NCBI GenBank assembly: GCA_963722295.1
Contig: CAVRLB010000002.1
Location: 62,001 to 126,000 of the forward strand
From: Brooklawnia sp032229645
GTDB taxonomy: Bacteria; Actinomycetota; Actinomycetes; Propionibacteriales; Propionibacteriaceae
Length of the DNA stretch: 64,000 nucleotides
Direction of reading: 5' to 3'
A program made the translations under genes and the position numbers. The notes beneath the pieces were generated by a model, which saw only the letters and a program-made list of their open reading frames with translations, ran no database searches and was not told the origin of the DNA. Positions 63,665 to 64,000 of the stretch are shown here, one piece after another. Numbering within the stretch: the first letter of the stretch is position 1; the number at the start of each line of letters is the position of its first letter.

Positions 63665-64000
63665 CTACTCCGCCTGTCCGCCGTTGCCGCCGGACTGGCG
63701 CGTCCGGGTGGTCTTCGTCGAGGCAGTATCCAGCGCCATCTCGTCCGCCTTGTCAACCTTGGTCTTCAGCCGCACCGTGCCGCTGCCGGGATCGACCACG
63801 TCGACCACCTTGCGCAGTTTCGTGGTGGCCTCATGGTTGCCGGTCTGCTGGGCCAACTGCACCGCGCGCCCCAGCTTGCTGGTTGCCGTCGACAGGTCGC
63901 CGGCCTTGCGCGCGGCCAGCCCTTCTTGAATGGCGGCCGCCAGTTCGGTCTGCCCGGTGTAATGCGCGACTTCGTCGTTGATCTGCGCGGTCAGCGAGTC
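63665..64000 (-). CDS. C-terminal part of an unidentified protein, probably VWA-type (5' end outside window)
   Basis: The frame is open to the right edge; 111 residues are visible. They begin with a helical stretch (TAQINDEVAHYTGQTELAAAI), continue with KAGDLSTATSKLGRAVQLAQQ, which is tetratricopeptide-like, and end in a disordered Lys/Thr/Gly tail. In actinobacteria the neighbour of FHA/zinc-ribbon genes is often a von Willebrand A-domain protein whose tail looks like this; that assignment is inferred from context because the VWA domain itself is not in the window. Confidence 0.6.
   Translation of the reverse strand, partial: DSLTAQINDEVAHYTGQTELAAAIQEGLAARKAGDLSTATSKLGRAVQLAQQTGNHEATTKLRKVVDVVDPGSGTVRLKTKVDKADEMALDTASTKTTRTRQSGGNGGQAE

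Overview
The window is a 64 kb chromosomal stretch from a high-GC Gram-positive bacterium, almost certainly an actinobacterium. The support is codon use, a DUF3073 protein, iron boxes of the DtxR/IdeR type, a HemD-winged-helix fusion of the kind found in mycobacteria, and an actinobacterial FHA/zinc-ribbon protein. Pyruvate formate-lyase beside aerobic-type genes suggests a facultative anaerobe; Propionibacteriaceae is a reasonable guess but is inferred. No rRNA, tRNA, CRISPR array, prophage or transposase gene was found.

Layout. (1) 1-10.5 kb, all on the + strand and visibly richer in G+C than the rest: an assimilatory nitrate/nitrite block. It holds a nitrate reductase fused to a CysJ-like flavoprotein, a small unknown protein, nirB (with a frameshift), a Rieske-type nirD, narK, a nirB remnant, a second nirD without Cys ligands, and hemD fused to a winged helix. 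It ends in a chimeric remnant, so the block shows both function and decay. (2) 10.6-24.0 kb: a hydrolase, DUF3073, purMF, a CtBP-like dehydrogenase, pdxH, an RpiB-like isomerase, an iron-box-controlled DUF1540 protein, a hydrolase next to a giant LuxR-type regulator, an iron-box-controlled unknown protein and an M20 peptidase. (3) 24.0-39.6 kb: purL, purQSC and purBD on the - strand, interleaved with + strand genes: a BadF-type kinase, a DUF2231-cytochrome b5 fusion, a four-gene siderophore/iron ABC operon with an iron box, and two membrane proteins.

(4) 39.6-45.1 kb: a SWIM zinc-finger protein, an SNF2 helicase and a DUF559 (Vsr-like nuclease fold) protein, all on the - strand and bracketed by three copies of an 84-bp imperfect palindrome. 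(5) 45.2-54.8 kb: one long + strand operon coupling a nickel-type peptide/metal ABC transporter (binding protein, two permeases, fused double ATPase) to urease (ureAB fusion, ureC, ureF, ureG, ureD). (6) 54.8-64 kb, all - strand: serB, purA, a VUT-family transporter, a second DUF559 gene bracketed by a different pair of 87-88-bp palindromes, pflA-pflB, and an FHA protein with the end of its neighbour.

How the parts work together: NarK imports nitrate, the fused reductase and NirBD reduce it to ammonium, and HemD supports siroheme supply. The nickel transporter feeds urease, a second ammonium source. The iron ABC operon and two further genes share iron boxes and probably one DtxR-like repressor. 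Nine purine genes (F, M, L, Q, S, C, B, D, A) supply most of IMP and AMP synthesis. The most unusual signal is that both DUF559 genes sit between long palindromic repeats and share a conserved leader containing TTATCCACAG. This looks like a small, possibly mobile, nuclease-palindrome unit.
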